Assembly (NCBI GenBank): GCA_030049565.1
Contig: JASIKQ010000618.1
Coordinates: 1-8,270, forward strand
Reading direction: 5' to 3'
From: Candidatus Sulfotelmatobacter sp.
GTDB taxonomy: Bacteria; Acidobacteriota; Terriglobia; Terriglobales; Acidobacteriaceae
Length of the DNA: 8,270 nt
This document shows, in pieces, positions 5,458 to 8,270 of this stretch (its first letter is position 1; every line of letters starts with the position of its first letter). The notes beneath the pieces are model-generated. The model saw nothing but the letters and a program-made list of their open reading frames with translations, did no database searches and was not told the DNA's origin. Position numbers and translations under genes: made by a program.

Positions 5458-7713
5458 CTAGGCGCTCGGCAGCGGCGTGCCGTGCTGGAAATGGTATTGC
5501 AGAATCTTTGCCGCCAGGGCAGGCATTTTGTCCCCATTCTGCTTGACCGTGCGCACGACCTCGCCGCGGCATACCACTTCTGTAGGCGATAGGCCGGCGA
5601 TTTCGGCGGGCAGCACGAGATTGATTTCCAGCACCACCTTGGGTTGAAGATAATCTTCCGCTTTGAACAACAATCCCGATCGGCTGATGTTTCTGGTTTC
5701 TCCGGAGTGCCATTTCTGCTCATCCAGACGGCGATATTTCAGAGGCAAGTGAAGGTGGAAACGCTGCGCGCGCGACGCCGGTAATGGCTGCACCGGTTTT
5801 GCGGCGACGGTGCTTGCGGCGTGCTCCAACTCTGGCACTAAAGTCGAATCGAGAACTTCGCGAACCTTCAGGTTCAGTTCGCGCAGGGTGAAGGGCTTGG
5901 CAAGAAGGCGAATGCCGGCATCCAGCGTGCCGTTGCGGCCGATCACATTTTCTGTGTAACCGGACATATAGAGAATCTTCACATTAGGACGAATTTCCGC
6001 AACCCGCTGCGCCAGTTCGCGGCCATTCATGCCGGGCATGATCACGTCGGTCAGCAACAGATGAATTACACCTTCGTGAGCGACGGCGATTTGCATGGCG
6101 ACGGCGCCATCGGCTGCCTCGATTACACGATAGCCTTGCTTCTCCAGAAATTGCCGCGCCAGATAGCGGAGGTTAGTCTCATCTTCGACGAGGAGAATGG
6201 TTTCCGTTCCGGGTTCGACGGGAACTGATTCGGCCGGGACGGCCACCTGTGCCGGGCGCGGCAGAGTTTCCGCAACTCGCGGGAAATAGATTTTGAAGGT
6301 TGTGCCTTTGCCGGTTTCGCTGCGAACCCATATGTATCCACCGCTCTGTTTGATGATGCCGTAGACGGTGGATAATCCCAGGCCCGTGCCCTTCGGCCCT
6401 TTGGTGGTGAAAAAAGGTTCGAAGATGTGGGATTGGGTTTCGGAATCCATGCCAGCGCCGGTGTCGCTGATGGCCAGCATCACATAGTTTCCCGGCCGGA
6501 GCGGGGCATGAAAACGCGCGTATTCTTCGTCGAGCGAAGCGTTGCCGGTTTCGATGGTCAGCTTTCCTCCCGAGGGCATGGCGTCGCGGGCGTTGACGGC
6601 GAGATTCATGATGACTTGTTCGATCTGGCCGGCATCGGCTCGCACCGTGCCCAGATCCGCGGCTGGAGACATCACCAACTCAATATCCTCGCCGATGACG
6701 CGGTTGAGCATCTTCAGGTTTTCAGTTACTACGGCATTGAGGTCGAGAATTTTCGGAGCCAGCATCTGCTTGCGGCTGAAGGCGAGAAGTTGACGGGTAA
6801 GGGAAGTTGCCCGGCCGGCGGCGCTGGCAATCTCTTGCGCGGGCGTGCGCAGAGCGGGTTCCGAGCCGAGGCGATCGAGAAGAAATTCCGAATAGCCGGA
6901 GATGACCATCAGCAAATTATTGAAGTCGTGGGCGATGCCACCCGCGAGCCTTCCAACCGCTTCCATTTTTTGCGATTGACGGAGCTGCTCTTCAAGCGCG
7001 CGGCGCTCGGTTACGTCCTCGGCGAACAGTTCGAAGGTTTTTTCTTTTCCGCTATTGGAGACCGAACGGCCGGAAACGCGGAGGGCAGTTTCGCTTCCGT
7101 CCTTCCGCATCCAGGCGAGGATAAGTCCATTAAATGGGGTAGCGGCGCGCAGGCGATCGGCAAGTTCGAACCACTGCTGGCCGTCGGAGTAAAGTTCGCC
7201 GAGATGCTTGCCCACGAGTTCACCGGCGGAGGCATAACCGAGCATCTTCAGCAATGCTGGGTTGGCATCTAAGATTTGTCCAGCAGAGTTGCAGCGGCAG
7301 ATTCCGTAGGGAGCGTTAGTCACCAGAGAACGGAAGTTTCTTTCCGAGCGCCGCAATCCCTCCTGCGCGCTGCGCAGGGCGGCATTGAACCAGCAGATCA
7401 ACATGGCCAGAGCTACAAACAGAGCCAGCCGCATCATGGTGGAACGGAATTGTGCCGGGGTGTGTTCGCCGGAAAAGGAAAAATATGCGCTCACGGTGAG
7501 CGCGAACGAGGTGGCCACCAGCCCTGGCTTCCAGCCGCCGTACCAGGCGCTGACCATCACGGCGACGGCAAAAATTGCCAGGCGGCTTTCTGTAATGTTC
7601 GGCAGCAGCAGCACCGGGATCAGGGCCAGCATGGTGCTGAGAATGGCGACGCCGTAACGCAGAACCGGGGCTCGGGCGGGCGGAATGCGAAGTAGGGGGA
7701 GGGATACTCGCAT
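5458..7713 (-). CDS. Membrane hybrid histidine kinase (PAS-HisKA-HATPase-REC) with C-terminal PilZ-like domain
   Basis: A 751-residue sensor. Four hydrophobic segments (about 20-40, 44-58, 62-80, 93-110, with the 'SAWYGGWKPGL' motif) resemble the DUF4118/KdpD-like membrane module. A PAS domain follows (about 122-235). The dimerisation/phosphoacceptor part has H262 in GIAHDFNN. The ATPase part has the N-box N374-ARDAM, G1 DTGAGM (417-422) and G2 GTGLGL (442-447). The receiver domain (about 504-620) has acidic E510/D511, phosphoacceptor D556 in LLTDVIMPG, S584 and K606. Residues about 648-740 look like a PilZ domain: the RNISRSGLLF motif (674-683) fits (D/N)-x-S-x2-G, but the upstream RxxxR c-di-GMP motif is not intact (RAQR at 648-651). 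It is an orphan kinase with no neighbouring response regulator, so its own receiver may pass phosphate on or act as output. The start at 7713 lacks a clear Shine-Dalgarno. Confidence 0.93.
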   Translation of the reverse strand: MRVSLPLLRIPPARAPVLRYGVAILSTMLALIPVLLLPNITESRLAIFAVAVMVSAWYGGWKPGLVATSFALTVSAYFSFSGEHTPAQFRSTMMRLALFVALAMLICWFNAALRSAQEGLRRSERNFRSLVTNAPYGICRCNSAGQILDANPALLKMLGYASAGELVGKHLGELYSDGQQWFELADRLRAATPFNGLILAWMRKDGSETALRVSGRSVSNSGKEKTFELFAEDVTERRALEEQLRQSQKMEAVGRLAGGIAHDFNNLLMVISGYSEFLLDRLGSEPALRTPAQEIASAAGRATSLTRQLLAFSRKQMLAPKILDLNAVVTENLKMLNRVIGEDIELVMSPAADLGTVRADAGQIEQVIMNLAVNARDAMPSGGKLTIETGNASLDEEYARFHAPLRPGNYVMLAISDTGAGMDSETQSHIFEPFFTTKGPKGTGLGLSTVYGIIKQSGGYIWVRSETGKGTTFKIYFPRVAETLPRPAQVAVPAESVPVEPGTETILLVEDETNLRYLARQFLEKQGYRVIEAADGAVAMQIAVAHEGVIHLLLTDVIMPGMNGRELAQRVAEIRPNVKILYMSGYTENVIGRNGTLDAGIRLLAKPFTLRELNLKVREVLDSTLVPELEHAASTVAAKPVQPLPASRAQRFHLHLPLKYRRLDEQKWHSGETRNISRSGLLFKAEDYLQPKVVLEINLVLPAEIAGLSPTEVVCRGEVVRTVKQNGDKMPALAAKILQYHFQHGTPLPSA

Positions 7714-7806
7714 GAAGAAATGTTAATCTTGGCTGGTGTGGCGGAGCAGATTACAGGAGTTCATTTCCAAATTCGCGCCGCGCCGGAATTTACGGCAGGC
7801 CGCGGA

Positions 7807-7820
7807 CGTCCATATGGACG
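7807..7820. promoter_or_regulatory. 14-bp perfect palindrome between divergent genes (possible operator)
   Basis: CGTCCATATGGACG reads the same on both strands. It lies about 94 bases upstream of the kinase start and 125 bases upstream of the permease start, a typical place for a dimeric regulator. A second small dyad, AATTG-TCATC-CAATT (7924-7938), sits just before the permease start. No regulator is identified. The rest of the 231-base gap shows only a weak promoter-like pair (TTGACG at 7854-7859 with CATCAT at 7877-7882), which I do not call. Confidence 0.4.
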
Positions 7821-7944
7821 CGGGATTCATGCACGCCGGGACAATGCCCCGTTTTGACGGGACCTGGCCCATTTGCCATCATGGATGCTGAATTGTTGCC
7901 GGGAAAACGGTCGCCGCAGCGGTAATTGTCATCCAATTCGACGC

Positions 7945-8270
7945 ATGCAATATTCCTACAGCTTTGTGCTGTTGTTGTTTGCCGCAGCGTGTGCCGCTGG
8001 ATTGCTAGGCGCGCTGCTGGGAGTGGGCGGCGGAATTTTTCTGGTTCCGGCCATGGTGCTGGTGTTTCATCTCCCGATGAAAATAGCCGTGGCTGCAAGC
8101 GTGGTATCGGTGATCGCGACATCGAATGCGGGCGGATCGTCTTATGTCGACCAGCGCATTACTAATCTGCGGCTGGGAATGTTTCTCGAGATATTCACTA
8201 CCGTAGGTGCGCTCTCGGGGAGTATTCTCGCGCTCTATCTGCACGACTGGGTGATGCAGCTTATTTTTGC
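7945..8270 (+). CDS. TauE/SafE-family membrane permease (N-terminal part, cut by window edge)
   Basis: The first 108 residues of a membrane protein that continues past the right edge; family members are about 250-270 residues. It starts MQYSYSFVLLLF and shows the family signature 'AGLLGALLGVGGGIFLVP' at about residues 17-34, with the Gly-rich turn after the first helix. Hydrophobic segments continue near 37-62 and 78-98, with a short polar loop (SYVDQRITNLRLG) between. TauE/SafE proteins are proposed exporters of sulfur-containing anions such as sulfite or sulfoacetate, but the substrate cannot be told from sequence. No Shine-Dalgarno is visible, and the frame is open for a few codons upstream, so the start is tentative. 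It is divergent from the hybrid kinase. Confidence 0.85.
   Translation, partial: MQYSYSFVLLLFAAACAAGLLGALLGVGGGIFLVPAMVLVFHLPMKIAVAASVVSVIATSNAGGSSYVDQRITNLRLGMFLEIFTTVGALSGSILALYLHDWVMQLIF

Noticed and set aside
6427..7272. 281-codon open frame on the plus strand inside the kinase gene
   Set aside because: It is antisense to the kinase and PAS coding region; the long frame is explained by GC-rich codon structure of the real gene.

Overview
The window is chromosomal DNA from a moderately GC-rich bacterium. I infer an acidobacterium (Acidobacteriota, Terriglobia-like). The signs are the rplU-rpmA-obgE order, a small exported protein of a type I associate with that phylum, and an interspersed palindromic element with TCATCCCGAG ends. 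The phylum is an inference from pattern recognition; no 16S or similar marker is present.

Layout from left to right. The 3' part of a family I inorganic pyrophosphatase gene (ppa, +) runs off the left edge. A short exported protein (-, 425-814) follows, with a clean intrinsic terminator. Upstream of it lies about 440 bases without a convincing gene (815-1253). This stretch is rich in nested inverted repeats, including a GNRA-capped hairpin inside a multibranch fold, and could be a structured RNA or a long leader. Next come two divergent genes for secreted, probably metal-binding proteins: a Met/His-rich exported protein (-, 1254-2090), whose start codon lies in a 15-bp tandem duplication, and a DUF1326-like Cys/His protein (+, 2349-3065). 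The second has a near-consensus promoter and its own terminator.

The core housekeeping block is rplU (L21, with a long lysine-rich tail) and rpmA (L27), then a terminator and an interspersed palindromic repeat, then obgE. A strong promoter sits about 160 bases before rplU, and the leader between them folds on paper into a three-way junction, a candidate autoregulatory element. All three products act on the large ribosomal subunit: L21 and L27 are structural proteins and ObgE is an assembly/stress GTPase.

Convergent with obgE is a 751-residue membrane hybrid histidine kinase (four membrane segments, PAS, HisKA, HATPase, REC) ending in a degenerate PilZ-like domain. Divergent from it, at the right edge, is the start of a TauE/SafE-type permease. 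A 14-bp perfect palindrome lies between these two.

Most of the window is ordinary chromosomal content. The points most worth a second look are the structured region at 920-1126, the rplU leader fold, the kinase-PilZ fusion, the divergent metal-protein pair and the palindromic repeat before obgE. I found no tRNA, rRNA, CRISPR array or insertion sequence.
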